Source: Epiperipatus broadwayi (taxonomy: Eukaryota > Onychophora > Udeonychophora > Euonychophora > Peripatidae). From it: 64,000 nucleotides of DNA. Location: contig JAQFVV010012394.1 in the NCBI GenBank assembly GCA_028023455.1, forward strand, positions 23,826,900-23,890,899. Reading direction: 5' to 3'. Shown piece by piece: positions 1 through 12,713 of the stretch. A model generated the notes under the pieces. The model did not search any database. It was not told where the DNA came from and saw nothing but the letters and a program-made list of their open reading frames with translations. The position numbers and the translations under genes were made by a program. The number at the start of each line of letters is the position of its first letter. Position 1 is the first letter of the stretch.

Positions 1-1247
1 CTTATTAAAAAAATATAAAATTCATTTATTAATGGCTAAAATTTGAAAGGAGTTAACGTCTTTTAACGACACGTAATATTGTATGATTTTTATTTTTCAC
101 ATTAAATTTAAAGAATGAAATATATTCTTCAACATGTTGATTCCAAGTTATTAAAATATATTTGTTTTCAAGAAGTTCATTATTTAATTTATTGCTATGC
201 TCAATCTAGTCTCTGAAAAATATTAATTTAAATTGCTCCTATTCTTATCATGGTTTGATTCCAGAATACTTGCTCTATATTATAATCATCATGAAGTTAT
301 TAAATGTGCTTTTGAAATAAATGCTAACTTTATTTATATAATAAGCTATGTCAAATGTACAATGTTTATCATGTTTGTTATTCTGCTTATTAAATTTACC
401 GTATCAAGTCAGGATGGCTATGTTCATTTGTGTTAGTGACTTCAAGTTATGCTTCCTCATATTTTTGTGAATTGCTGTGTGTTAATTTAATTTATAATGT
501 TAGTTCAATATCCCGTAAAGTCTGCAGGATGATCAAAACTCTTTTATTGACTGTATTCAGCACAAATATATTTAATTCTATGCATTTTTGTATAATTTTA
601 TGTATGATTTAATAGGTATTTCATAATATATTCTCAGAGTATTTCTTAAACAATAATATTTTAAAATGCTTTATACATGTCCCTTTTGAAGTTATTTTGC
701 ATGTGTGAAAATGCTGGAAGAGTACAGAAAGTGATATATATATATTTTATTGTTTAATTATTATGCCACAATTTTATATTTAGTTATTGTAACCCTTGCC
801 ATAGCAATGAAAATGCTATATGATAATATTTGGAGAATGTGTGTTCATTTAGGGAAGGGGGGAGTAAAATATTCACATGTATAAAATTGTTATGTAAATA
901 AAAATTACTTATTTTGTAAACACTCACGAATATAGTCACTTAACTAAATTATGTTTATTAAAAGAATAGATTACTTTATTAATTCATTTAGGTGACAGTC
1001 CCAAAAATTCTAGATAAAGTAAAAAGGGAATTGTATGCAAATGAAGCTGGTGGTATATAAATTATTTTTTTTTTTCTCTTTCTTGTTGTCATTGAAGAAG
1101 AGAGAAGAATTAGGTAAAAAGGTTAAACTAGAAAAGAGTGTGTTGATTCGCAATAATTTGGATTTACTAGCTCATAAAGAAATTATGAAAATATTTGTTA
1201 CATTAAGTTATTTTTAGGATATGGAAGGCTAGAAAGAAGGGAATAAT
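1..1247. other. AT-rich stretch, nothing recognised
   Basis: Open frames are short and of low complexity. I see no conserved motif, repeat boundary or splice-bounded exon. Confidence 0.4.
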
Positions 1248-2460
1248 TTAAATAGAGAAATGCTTTAACCATTGTAATATGTACCTTCAATGTTTATAAT
1301 AGTCAAACGAGGTAGTTTTTTGACTATAGAGAAACCTCTCAAACCTCAACACAAGATAGCGACTTTATAAAAATAAAAATGGTTGTTTTGTCTTTAATGT
1401 AAATTCCCACTTATATATGCCAATCTGAAGCATCTTGATTTGAGAGTGTGAAGCTCTTACTCTTTTCATTCAGTATTTACTTCACAAATTATCTTAAATA
1501 AAATCTTGTGATTTACAGTGTGAGTTAATATTATGATCTTTTCTAATGGAAATATAGAAACTGATGTAACATTCTATTTATTAAGTGCATAGCAAGTAAG
1601 TAATTAAATAGAGAACAGCTTTAATCTTTATCATATGTGCCTTTAATGTTTATAATAGTCAAACAATGTAGTTTTATGACTACAAGGAGACCTCTTAAAT
1701 GTCAACACAAGATAGTGACTTTATAAAGAACGATCAATTTATTTTTAATCTAAATTCCCTTTTATATAAACCAATCTGAAGCAACTTGATTTGAGAGTGT
1801 GAAACTGCTACTCTCTTCACTTTTTAAATCCACCATTTCCTTCACAAATTAACTTATGTGAAATCTTGTGATTTATAATGAATTAATATGATATAAGTGG
1901 GAATTTAGGTTAAAGATAAGATGGTCATTCTTATCTTTATAAAGTCGCTATCTTGCGTTAAGGTTTGAGAAATACCTCTATAGTCAAAAACTACATTGTT
2001 TGACTATTATAAATGTTGAAGGCGCATATGATAAAGGTTTAAGCCTTTGTCTATTTAATTACATACTTCCTATGTGCTTAATAAATAATCAGAATGTTAC
2101 ATCAGTTTCTATGTTGCCATTAGAAAAAGTTGTAATATTAACTTGCTGTAAATCACAATCCTTCGCGTAAGTTAATTTGTGAAGGAAATAGTGGATTTAC
2201 AAGTGAGGAAATAGCTTCATACTCTCAAATCAAGATTCTTCAGATTGGGCTATATAAGTGGAAATTTAGATTAAAGATAAGATGACCGTTCTTATCTTTA
2301 TAAAGCCGCTATCTTGTATTGAAGTTTAAAAGGTCCCTCTTAGTCAAAAAACTACATTGTTTGACTATTATAAACATTGAAAGCGGATATGGTAAAGGTT
2401 AAAACCTTTCTCTTTTTAATTACATAGTTCCTATGCACTTAGTAAATAATCAGAATGTTA
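1248..2460. repeat. Satellite-like block of four ~300-360 bp units, two direct and two inverted
   Basis: A unit beginning near AAATAGAGAAATGCTTTAA at 1248 runs to about 1606. It holds a TTTATAATAGTCAAAC block, an AACACAAGATAG block and a CTTGATTTGAGAGTGTGAA block. It recurs, shortened, at about 1607-1880. The same blocks then appear reverse-complemented and circularly shifted at about 1893-2190 and 2200-2460 (for example GTTTGACTATTATAAA at about 2000 and 2355). The centre of symmetry is near 1890. Divergence between units is clear, so this is an old array with one inversion. Confidence 0.75.
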
Positions 2461-4380
2461 AAGAAGAAAAATTTAAATTGAAAGTATTCGAGGATTGAAT
2501 TATGCTTTAATTCATATATATATACGAATGAAAGTATTACTATAAAGACTATAAAAAATAATATTTTTTTATATAAATGCATGGGAGGTTTTAATAAAGA
2601 ATTAGGGAAAAGAAAAGATATGAACTTTTGATTATGATATTCAGCTTGATAAGTTTATGCAAAAGGAAATCTATAAAAGACTATATTTTATTCACATTTT
2701 ATTGCATCAATAAATTATTTTATTACTTACTAATCTCTTTGTTTGTCATTTTATATACATATTGAAAGTAAGTAGATATTTTTTTTTTATATAAAATAAG
2801 CTAATAAAAAAATATAAGCCACACATGATTATGAGAAACCCCCCCCCCAGCTTTGAGAACATGATCAATAAGTAGTGTCTAGATGTTATGGTTATAGAAG
2901 AAATTGATAAATGATATTATTGTTGTAAATAACTTTAAGTAAACATTTTCATTTAAGATGGTTTGCTGCCTAATGTTTCAATAAATAAAAACACAAAAGC
3001 CAAATAAAATACAATAAAGCAATTTCGATGGAAAAAGTCTTCATCATTCTTCTAAAATTAATTCTATTTTGTTCATAGGATTTATGAATGTTTCTATATT
3101 TGTCACATATTATTGGTGAGGATTTAAACCTAAAATAATACCACTACAAATTATACCAATAAAGAAATAATACCATAAGTATCGATATAATTGGCTGAGT
3201 ACTTATTAGTACCATCAAATAACTGTTTGTACTCTGGTTACTATTACATAATTAAAGATATAATTGCAAACTCTGATAAGTGCTTTTAGAAAAACTCTTC
3301 CAAAAAAAGAAAATTTGACTGAACATCATAGCTAAAAAAATTTTTGGAAGTGGTAATCATAGAATGAAAGACTGTGTGGTATTCAACTCATGCCAAGTCT
3401 AATTTGGTATTTTCCATTTTCAGAATTCTTAGACATGTTGTGAAATATTAAAAATTGGTTTGTGCAATATAACATAGAAAAATAATTATTGCAAGTAAGT
3501 TAGTTATATATAGAGCAATTATTTTATCTAATTTATTGGATGGAAGTGAGATTTGAATACTCTACCAGCATAAGAATATGAAGACATTAGAGCTTTATTT
3601 AAGCATGCTCCATAAAATTCTAAATTCAATGACTAGATCATAAAACCAATCAATGCATTCTTTAACTTGCTGGATATGAAACTATAGAGTCCAGTATTGT
3701 AAAATCATATCTTATAACACTTTTCTACTTTTACAATGCTTTATTACCCATCCTTTTCTGCAGTTGATAGTTTTCATTGCCCCAGCAATCTTCTTCAGAA
3801 CTCTATATCTCCTAATCTCAACGGTTACAATAGGAAACAGTGGTTATTAAAATCATATCTTCAATGTTAATGGACATGTAAATCAAATGAACAATGCAAG
3901 ACATTCAAAAAAAGTGTTTTATATTGAACATGAGCATGGTTTTCATGGGATAGGTGAACTCCATCTACATTTTAAGGATTATCTCGAAGACTTTCTAAAA
4001 GAGTGCAATGTCAATTGCTTCCATTAGGAAGCTATGGCAGAAAATTGAATGCATTGGAGCGTTTCAATTAAACATGGTTTGAAATATTTCAGAAAGGAAA
4101 GTTTTCTGCTAAAAAAATTGAAAGACAACATCATAAAATCTCAAGCAAATATAAGAATGGAAACAGCATGTTCGATATGTGGACATATTTGTGGTCTGTT
4201 TGTGTAATCATCGTAAAACTCATTTCTAGAGCAATTTCTTTTTTTTTCTCTTTCTGTCATTTTCTTTTGAATAGTCTTATTCATTGTTTATTATTAATAT
4301 TTTAACAGCATAAATTCAGAAAATCCAGTAGAAAATAACTCTTATTTCTGGTTGATGTTATTGTGTCAATATTATTAAAA
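2461..4380. other. AT-rich stretch with few landmarks
   Basis: The only landmarks are a poly(C) tract at about 2841-2849 and a short element tail at about 3735-3815 that recurs near 14940 (described separately). A segment at about 3640-3720 loosely resembles one at about 5010-5090, suggesting a decayed repeat. No gene was found. Confidence 0.35.
3735..3815. repeat. Element tail shared with 14940-15015
   Basis: Both places contain TTGCCCCAGCAATCTTCTTC followed by AGAACT, preceded by an ACAATGCTTTATTAC-like stretch. The form, a GAAGAAGATTGC motif next to a CAATTGAAACTG-like motif on the other strand, resembles 3' ends of Penelope-like elements. That is inference from the pattern. Confidence 0.4.
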
Positions 4381-4384
4381 GATC

Positions 4385-5730
4385 AAATTTTTCTACTTGG
4401 GAAATTTTAATGCACATGTTGGAAAAAAAAATAAACTTCACAAAAAAAGGATGTTATTACTGTTGGTGAAGAAGCATGAATTCCGAAAGACTTATAGTTA
4501 ATTTCATAATCAGAGATATGGTTTGTGATGAAGTTTTTTTTTAAGTTAAATGATTAAAACAAAAAACTTCATCATCCTGATGACCAACCTGCCTATGTAA
4601 TTCAAAAGACTACAGAATATATTGAATGTTTTATACCCAATCTTTGGACTTTTGTTTAATAATTAATGTTAAAAAAAATAACAACAACAACTCAAAGTCC
4701 TTATAAGCCTGTAATAGAAAAAAAATCTTCAGCAAATTAAACCATGGTGATCATGAGTTTGGGAATGTGAATCCTAGATAGAAAGATATTTGAACATTGG
4801 GTTGCAATGCAGTGACTTCAATGAGCTGCTATTATAGTTAGTAAAGTAAAAAGTAAGATAACTTATCATAATGTTAGATTAGCTGTATTTAGAGATTGTG
4901 GTTGTATAGATGCAAAATATTCCTCTCCCTCCACATCTACCATCATTGTACCATAAATACATTTGAAAAAATTTCATTTGAGAATATTCTTTAAGATTCT
5001 AAAAATATGATAATGCCATATGACCAATCAATATGTTCTTTGCTTATAGAATATGATACAGAACCTATTATAAGATTATATCTTTGCTGGATTTGGCATA
5101 TGAAATGAATTTTAAAAAAATGTAAATGATAACTGGAGTATGGGTTGAATAAGATGTAGATACTTTAAAAAGGTGTAATACTGATTGTTTTATTAAAAAG
5201 ATATGAATATGAGGCAACCCGCCTTGAAATTTTGCATCTTTATAGCTGCTCTTTCAAGCGCTTCTTACACTTTTAATTTTATTTTATTAAAAAGACCTAC
5301 AGAGGTCCCTAGTGACGATTTTTTCAGACGCTCATTGCTAAGGTTTACAGCCTTGTTAAAACTATTACTAAAAAGATATAGGTGAAAGTAAAATATAATG
5401 ATGAAGAGCTATGAGTCAAGGTATTGAATTTTTTTTTAAAAAAAAATTACAATACAGTACCATATTTATAAAAAATAGTAAAAGTCCAGCATTTATGTGT
5501 ATATATTTGAATATATGGACTCATAAATTGCTACCAACTGACCTTCATAATGTTTTTAATGTCCAATTTTATAAAAATGCTGGTGATAGAAAAGACTTTG
5601 GTAATTATGGTGTTGGAATTTTATTTTTATTTACAGCAGCAAATATATTTTGAAGGGTTTTGTTGAAAAGAACCCTTCCGGTTGTTGAAACTCAAAAGGG
5701 TTTTATAAAATCATGAAGCATGCACTATGG
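4385..5730 (+). pseudogene. Decayed non-LTR retrotransposon (endonuclease and RT remnants)
   Basis: At about 4390 the plus strand reads FLLGNFNAHVGK, a decayed form of the GDFNARVG motif of APE-type LINE endonucleases with the catalytic Asp changed to Asn. At about 5530-5720 it reads YKNAGDRKDFGNYGVGILF, then a stop, then RVLLKRTLP. This is the NYRGISLL and RVLLNRL region that opens the LINE reverse transcriptase. The order and spacing (endonuclease first, RT about 1.1 kb later) fit one element. Stops and frameshifts are frequent between them. It is a different family from the RTE copies elsewhere in the window. Boundaries are uncertain. Confidence 0.55.
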
Positions 5731-6160
5731 TGATGATTTTTTGGGAGAAAAAATGAACCTCTGCTAATCTGCTATTTCTTAAATATTAAAAAAAAAAAAA
5801 AATTCAATATTTTGACTCAGTTAATCTAAACTGTTTGTGGCAATCTTTGAAATCAGCTTGTTATCCACCAAAATTTATTCAGATTCTTTCAGAGCGATCC
5901 TCTCCATTCAACCCAGAGCCGTCTATCAAATTTGAGCACTAAAATATGGTAATGTTATTTATACTGGATGACTTTCTAGTTTATGGACTTTATCAATGAA
6001 GATCATGAATCTAATGCATCTAGAATTTGTCATTTCAATATCCACACTTACCTTATCTGTATTTTGCAAGCTCATTAAATAAAAAATGTTTACAGTGGCC
6101 TTACTGAACACTGTGACTGCGAAATACTGGAACAGTTGTAATTTTTTTTCAGTAGAGTGA
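5731..6160. other. No feature recognised
   Basis: AT-rich sequence. It may include further decayed LINE sequence, but no motif is legible. Confidence 0.3.
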
Positions 6161-6164
6161 ATTT

Positions 6165-6430
6165 TAAAACAGTAGCAAACTCTCCATTTAGCAATGCCAC
6201 ACAGTGCAAGTCTTTAGTAATCAAAGGATGCAAGAAGATTTGTGCATAAAATCCCTATCTAATGCCTACTCATCCAATAAACCCCAGACCAGTTTCTAGC
6301 TTTTGGCTTTCATCAGTGAGTAGCCTTGCTTCTGAGAGCACTACTGTATGGGAGTTTGCTAGTGTTTTAACAGCTTGTGTGTAAGCATAGAAAATGGCAG
6401 TCATGTGATGTATTAAGAGCGAATTTTCTA
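6165..6430. repeat. Foldback repeat family, old copy
   Basis: Contains the family core CATAAAATCCCTATCTAATG, followed by CCTACTCATCC, then a TCAGTGAGTAGCC block and TCTGAGAGCACT. The same core is at 12125-12235, 45115-45240 and 45760-45880. This copy is the most diverged. The inverted arms seen at 12 kb are only partly preserved. Confidence 0.6.
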
Positions 6431-6439
6431 ATTTAACAC

Positions 6440-7485
6440 TTACCTTTTCCATTTCATCATAACAACTTGTATTTTTAAAGGGAAACGATAAAGGTGATAA
6501 TTTCTTTGTTCATGCAAAAGAAAAAAGGGGAATTTAATAACTTTTTACTTATTAATAAAAAAAGATATAAAACAAATGAAAATAATTTTTATCTACTTTA
6601 AATTCTTTTACTTTATCTTTTAAAAAGGCAAAATAAAAAATCTGATGATTTTTTTCAAAACTTCTTTTTAAAAAATAAAAATAAAAAATGCATTATTAAC
6701 TTAATTAAAATGTAGCTATTCTTTGTTAATTATTTTAATTGATGCCTTTAATGTACATTTTTTAATAAAAGTAATTATTTTTATATACATACACATTCTG
6801 TATATACATGTTGAAAAGTCTACTATATATGTGCATGTATTGAAAATGCACACCACATATACCACTACCCATATATAAATTAGGTACGTGTGCAGAGTTG
6901 TGAATCAAGGATTTTCTGTACTATAAGTTAATATAATAATCAATAACTATTATATTGACCTCCGTTTATTTTTAACATCAATTGTACTTTTTCATACTTT
7001 AACAAGAATAGTGTATATCAACAAAATATGACACAGCCTTCTCTGCTTGAATTAAACATAAGGAGTACACTTCACTCTGCTCAAAAGTCATCTACTGTAA
7101 GCTTGGGGTAAAGAATGGATACCAAATGATAATGCAATTATATATAGACTAATTTCTGATTTATGGTCTTTGGTAATGACGAGCTTGAATCTGATTTGAA
7201 GTTAACACAATTAAGGATCTACAGCCATATTTAATTACAATAAGAATGAGGTCAAAATTATAATAATGAAATGATTTTATTGCTTGGGAGTTCACGACAA
7301 GGTTGAGCAGGGAAAGTGACAGCAGGAGCCACAATTCATAAAACATGAATGGCAAAATTCTTCACTCCATCACTGCACTCAATACTGGACAGTTCATGAA
7401 TGTGTTTGCATATATACATTAAACTAACAAAATTTATATTATGAAAAAAATAATTGAAAAGTTAAATGTTTGGGAAACCTCAAAA
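6440..7485. other. AT-rich stretch, nothing recognised
   Basis: Low-complexity sequence with short open frames only. Confidence 0.35.
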
Positions 7486-7487
7486 TG

Positions 7488-7557
7488 AGAGGTCGAATTT
7501 CAACTCTAGAATCTTTAACTCTAAAACATATCACTCTATCATTGTGCTAAACTGCAC
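7488..7557 (-). repeat. tRNA-derived SINE-like fragment
   Basis: The minus strand reads TTTAGCACAATGATAGAG, an A-box-like segment, then an anticodon-arm-like stretch around GTTTTAGAG, then GAGTTGAAATTCGACCTC, which resembles a T-arm/B-box. Overall length is close to 70 nt. Stems are imperfect and no CCA-type end is clear, so this looks like a decayed tRNA-derived SINE head and not a working tRNA gene. Confidence 0.4.
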
Positions 7558-7775
7558 AGAGTTTTGAATTATTAATGAGAATAATCTCATTCACATATAT
7601 ATAAATTATAATGGGATGGGGAAAGCTTGGAGATGAACCTGGGATAATGGCAAATCATCATCAACCCTAAATAAACAAAATATAAAATTACAAAAAGTAT
7701 ATTAGAGTAAGATGTTATTAAAAAAAAATGTTAAAGCAATGTTCAACATCCAGAAAAATATCATCATCATCATTA

Positions 7776-8963
7776 TCAACCATTATCAATCCACTGCAGG
7801 ATGAAGGTCTCTCCAAGTTTAATCCATCTTCTCCGATCTTTAGCTTCTCTTCTCCACATCAACCCCGCACACTTTCTTATTTCACCCATCCATCTCACAT
7901 GTGGTCTCTTTCTGGGTCTTTTACAATCTCTTGGAATCCAGTTTAAAATTTCAATTGTCCATCTATTATCATTTCTTCTAGCAATATGTCCAGCCCAACT
8001 CCACTTCAATCTTTTAATTTTTTCAATGAGGTCAGTAACACCTGTTTGTTCTCTTACCCATACATTGCGTTTTCGATCTCTTCTTGTTACTCCCAACATA
8101 CACCTCTCCATACTTCTTTGAGTGGTCTGAAGTCTCTGTATTGCTCTTCTATTGAGTGTCCAAGTCTCAGATCCATAAGTAAGAAATGGTAAAACACATT
8201 TGTTAAAAACCTTCCTTTTCAAACACATAGGCATATTTCCTTTTAGTATCAAGTTATTTCTACCAAAAGCACCCCAACCAAGTTTAATTCTATGATTAAT
8301 TTCCTCCATTATGTTTCCATCTGTATTAATAATCTGACCAAGGTATTTGTAACTGTTAACTTCTTCTAATTCATCATAATCAATCTTTATTTTCATATTT
8401 TGAGCAAATCGATTAAACATTACTTTGGTCTTTTTAACATTTATCTTTAGTCCTACTTTCCTACTTTCATCTGATAACTCCTGCAACATTTCCTGCAGCT
8501 CTGAAGCATTATTTGCAAAAACAACTACATCATCTGCGAAATCTAAATGACTTAAATAATCTCCATTTACTTTCACTCCTTTAGTTTCCCATTTTAATCC
8601 ACAAAATACTTCTTGCAGCACTGCTGTAAAAAGTTTTGGAGATATGGAGTCACCTTGTCTTACACCTTTCTCAATGTTGACTTTCCCAGTATCATTATGT
8701 AATCTAATTGTTGCTGTTGCATTTTTATAAATATTCTTTAAAATATGACAATATCCTGGATCTATACCTTGATGATCCAATGCTTTAATCACTGAAGAAA
8801 TATTTATAGAATCAAATGCCTTTTCATAATCTACAAATCCAAAACATAATGACAACTCATATTCATTTGTCCTTTCTATAACTTCTCTCAGTACCTGAAT
8901 ATGATCTACTGTACTAAAACCACTTTTAAATCCAGCTTGTTCTCTTGGTTGGTGGAAATCCAT
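7776..8963 (-). pseudogene. RTE LINE, reverse transcriptase catalytic part
   Basis: Counting from [12 protein letters not shown], motif A is GFVDYEKAFDS at residues 42-52, motif B is GVRQGDSISPKLF at 100-112, and the catalytic FADD is at 142-145. The C-terminal region has WAGHIARR and a RPRKRPHVRWM block, ending QWIDNG, the usual C-terminus of RTE polyproteins. All catalytic Asp residues are present. The segment is open for 395 residues and runs to within a few bases of the (GAT)n tail. It is cut off from the rest of the protein by the frameshift near 8963. Confidence 0.9.
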
Positions 8964-10276
8964 GTTCTCTGTAGACGAGTTGTAATTATCTTGGTAAAAA
9001 TTTTATATAAAACTGATAAAAGGCTGATAGGTCTGTAATTTCTAATATCTTCTTTATCACCTTTTTTAAATATTAATATTATTACTGCGTTCTTCCAATC
9101 ATCCGGTACATCTTTATCATTTAGACATTTGGTATATAACTTTGCTAAAAAATTTTCTGTTTCTTCACCTGCTTCTTTTAATATATCAATTATAATTCCA
9201 TCATTACCTGGAGCCTTTCCATTCTTCATACATTTAATTGCATTTCTCACTTCATTTAAAATTCTGGGCAATTCGGAAGATGTAATAGATATAGGAGGTA
9301 CTTGTTCTTTATTACTATATAATTCTTGATAAAAATCTTCTACCAATTTCATGATGTCATCTCTCTTTTTAGTAATAATTCCATCTTTTTTTCTTATTGC
9401 AGATATAAATTTCCTACCAATACCAAAATGTTGTTTTACATTCTTAAGACTTTTATTTTCTTCTACAGCTTTTCTTGCTAGTTCACAGTTATACTTTCTT
9501 ATATCATTTTCAACTCTTTTCCGCACCATTTTACAAAATTCGAGATATTCAATTCTTTTTAGTGCATCATTTTTGTATATCTTCATATTTCTTCTTTTCT
9601 TCAGAAATTCTCTAGTCTCAGGAGAAATTTTATTGGTCAATTGCTGCTTTTTTCTACCAGCTATCTTTGTTGCAGTTTTTAAAAGTGTATCAGTTATTTT
9701 CATATTAATTTCATTCAAATCTGAATCATGTCCAAAATCTACTAATACTTGAAACCGATTTGTAAGTTCTAATTTAAATTCATTAGAATGTTTCTGAAGA
9801 TTAGGAATATCAACTGTAAATATTGTTTTTCTTAACAATTTTTGTCTTTCTAGTTTTACATTAACACATATCTTGCACCTTACTAATCGATGATCACTTC
9901 CTGTGTTAAATCTATTAAGAACATTACAATCTTGAAATATGATTTTCCTGTTAGTCAAAATATAATCCAATTCTGCTGTACCTTCATTTGGATGCTTCCA
10001 TGTCCATTTTCTTTTAACATTTTTCTCAAAAAAAGAATTCATAATATAAAGTTTTTCTTTTTCTGCAAACTCCACAAATCTATGTCCTCTCTCATTTCTA
10101 TTACCATAACCAAAATTACCTACAACACTTTCATCTTTCATTTGTTTACCAATTCTAGCATTAAAGTCTCCCATAACAATTTTAAAATGTTGTTTACTCT
10201 GATCAAAAGCCTTTTGTACATCCATATAAAAATCTTCTACTACTTCATCACTATGAGAACTTGTTGGGGCATAAAC
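8906..10276 (-). pseudogene. RTE LINE, endonuclease C-terminal half and RT N-terminal part
   Basis: The frame is open from just after the TAG at 10277. Counting from the first Met (10225), the endonuclease motif MGDFNAR is at residues 18-24 and the catalytic SDH at 110-112. A lysine-rich linker follows. The RT begins at about residue 370 with [20 protein letters not shown]. The last 20 or so residues before the stop at 8906 are out of frame. Comparison with the copies at 35.8 and 56.1 kb places a one-base loss near 8963, where the frame passes to the next segment. Confidence 0.85.
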
Positions 10277-10729
10277 CTAAATTATCTGCATTTGGTATCT
10301 GCTATTAAGTTGTATAACTAATCTTGCCACTCTGTCTGATACACCATCAATCTCCACAATATTGTTCTTCCACTTTTTATTTATAATGAATTCTACTCCA
10401 CTTGTATTTCCAATATTTGTGCCTTTATAATAGAATGTATGTCCATGTTTTAAATCAATTGTCTCTTTACCTTTTCTTCTAACTTCACAAAGTCCAATAA
10501 TATCCCATTTAATATAAGAGAGTTCTTCTTCTAATTCTTGCAATCTTCCTTCACTTGAAAGTGATCTGCAGTTGTAAGTACCTAAATAAAAAGTTGTCAT
10601 CAAATGGCAGCCTGGGTCCACAATCAGGGGATTCTTAGCACCCTCCGCCTCTGGCCACCATCTGCTGCCTAGGTTGGTGACTTTACAGCCTCCTGGGAAT
10701 AAGGGCCATGTTTTATTTTTGTCTGTCAT
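10277..10729 (-). pseudogene. RTE LINE, N-terminal APE endonuclease segment
   Basis: This is the start of the LINE polyprotein. The ATG at 10729 is also used by the copy at 63351. After about 50 residues the endonuclease fold begins with FYLGTYNCRSL. The active-site Glu follows in IIGLCEVRRKG and the strand with FYYKGT comes next. The segment ends at a TAG at 10277-10279. Sister copies have a sense codon at this point, and reading continues in the same frame directly downstream, so this is a nonsense mutation and not a true gene end. The enzyme would nick target DNA to prime reverse transcription. Confidence 0.85.
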
Positions 10730-10739
10730 AATTGTATAT

Positions 10740-12030
10740 AAGAAATGTTATATATTAGAAAAGAGCATGATCATATAATCTCTGAGATACCAGCCAGCTA
10801 GCTCAGAAGAGCAACTACAAGTATAATTATAACTCCACCACCATTATCAAAAGTAAAAGTACCCAAAATACCTTTCATCATCAAGAAATCATTAGTAATA
10901 AAATAAATCAAGTCCATCTTGTGATTGGATTGGAAATGAGTCTTCTGTAGACCAGCCTAACTATTGAGCCTTTGTCAGTTTGAGTCAATTATTTAAACAT
11001 AACTTGGATGCACCAACTAAGTGCTCATCCATAGAATACATAATAATAAAAAATCAGAAAAACAATAATGCTGAGACATTAAAACATGCTGATCATCATC
11101 AATGCTCTGGCCACTTGTAATGGCCAATTATAAACTTATAAGATTACACTAAAATAAAATGTAGTGCAGGGGCTTTAAAGAATATAATCTTATGTATCAA
11201 CCAGAATGATGATAATTGATCATCACTGGATGCCCCAAAAGCACTAATATACATCCGCATTTATATATCAGCCATTATTGCATGAATCTAGCTCATAAGA
11301 ACACAAGCTCTAATACTGTATGTGACAAGAGATGATGGAAACAGATATTCTAAAAATATTTAGAACCACTGGAATAATTTTCCTAATTGAACACAAGTTT
11401 ATTAACAATAAAAAAAAAATGATATTAAGGTCTGTAGAATCAGGCATCTGATTTTGAATAATATACAAAATTCAAGTTATTATATGGTGGTTTACATATA
11501 TATATGTGCACCGGCGCATGATTTATAATATACAATTAATATATTTCAAGTGATATTCAATAATGACAAAAATAATTAAATTTTACATATATGTCCTATT
11601 TTAATTTGTTATAATAATATTATATTTTCCTAATTAAATCCATTTGGAAAACATACAAAAAATTTCACACATATACATGTATAAACAAAATATAGATATA
11701 ATTTAATTAAAATCAGTTATCAAATTCTATCACAGCTTGTTTTTTTTATTTTCAAACTAAATAAAGTCCATTTTTGTTTGACAGGTACTTGTTGATTAAT
11801 TAATTATCAATATCTCTAAATATAAAATGTTTCTTTTTTCTTCTTTAGTAAACAAAAAATAAAATTATTTTATATATATCACTTCAGACCAAAGAAATCA
11901 TTTAAAATTTCGTTATTATATATAATGCTATTAGATTTCAACTCAAGCAAAAGTTATTTGTTTGTTTTACTTTAAGTTACTAAGTTAAAATGTCTTTTAA
12001 AAGGAATATTAAAAAAAATACAACTCATTG
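10740..12030. other. AT-rich stretch, nothing recognised
   Basis: No conserved reading frame or repeat boundary is visible. A B-box-less stretch of imperfect AT-rich sequence occupies most of it. Confidence 0.35.
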
Positions 12031-12042
12031 AATAATGTTTAT

Positions 12043-12340
12043 CATAATTGTTGTAAACAAAGGCAAAACTCTCCATACAGTAGTGCCACCCTGTACTAAC
12101 CAGAGTAATCAATGGATGCTAGAATGCATGTGCATAAAATCCCTATCTAGTGCCTACTCATCCAATATCCCCAGACTAGTTTCTGGCTTGTGGCCATCAT
12201 CAGTGAGGAGCCTTGGATCTGAGAGCACTGCACCTAGATCTTAAGATCTAATGCAACCTTCTGGCATCCATTGGTTACTCTGGTTAGCACAGGGTGGCAC
12301 TACTGTATGGAGAGTTTTGCCTTTGTTTACAACAATTATG
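12043..12340. repeat. Foldback repeat with ~85 bp inverted arms
   Basis: The left arm (12043-12128) begins CATAATTGTTGTAAACAAAG and the right arm (12251-12340) is its reverse complement with few mismatches. The central segment has CATAAAATCCCTATCTAGTG and TCTGAGAGCACTGCACC. Homology to the copy near 40450-40545 continues beyond the right arm to about 12390. There are no coding motifs. It could be a foldback/MITE or a palindromic SINE. The copy at 44865-45309 has a 15-bp target duplication, which favours retroposition. Confidence 0.75.
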
Positions 12341-12713
12341 TGCTAGTATGAGATGTGATCATGCGATGTTTAGTAGTATAAAAGAAGTAACAAAACAGAG
12401 GCTTTCAGTTATTATACTAGTTTTTCGGATTAATAAATGAATATGCACATATATATATACTGTAATCCTCATGCTGAGTTTACAGGTGTTGCTCTAATGC
12501 AAATAATTTTTCATTATTATGTATAATAAAATATTAAAGTTGTGGATATAGAATAAATTTTATATGTGTTTTAATTAAATAAACTACTAATTAATTATAA
12601 TTACTGAAAAGAGAGTTAAAAAAACTGGCTTACATTCTTTTACAATTTTCTCTCTCTTCTACAATCATTTATAACACTTATTAAAATATTTACATATTAA
12701 AATCATTCTACAC

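Larger units (their letters stand above)
7763..10735 (-). mobile_element. Nearly full-length RTE-type LINE, two coding breaks
   Basis: A minus-strand non-LTR retrotransposon with an APE endonuclease followed by a reverse transcriptase. The coding end lies only a few bases from a (GAT)n tail at 7763-7776, and this very short simple-repeat 3' end is typical of the RTE clade. Three open segments follow one another: 10277-10729, 8906-10276 and 7776-8963. They are separated by a single in-frame stop and one frameshift. Other copies of the family lie at 17.2, 34.7-37.7, 56.1-57.3 and 63.0 kb. Proteins of this type are often annotated in databases as craniofacial development protein 2-like because of the endonuclease domain. 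Confidence 0.9.

Noticed and set aside
3600-3720. Minus-strand reading QVKECIDWFYDL after a CAG, considered as the missing third C3orf38-type exon
   Set aside because: The WF context is suggestive, but the frame has a stop soon after, no donor is convincing, and a loosely similar sequence at 5010-5090 suggests a repeat.
5203-5385. 60-codon plus-strand frame beginning MNMRQPALKF
   Set aside because: No family resemblance, no splice or promoter context, and it lies within a decayed LINE interval.
9351-10321. Plus-strand open frames of 133 and 143 codons
   Set aside because: They lie exactly opposite the RTE LINE coding strand and are hydrophobic antisense shadows of it. The same applies to 7801-8121 and 56966-57286.
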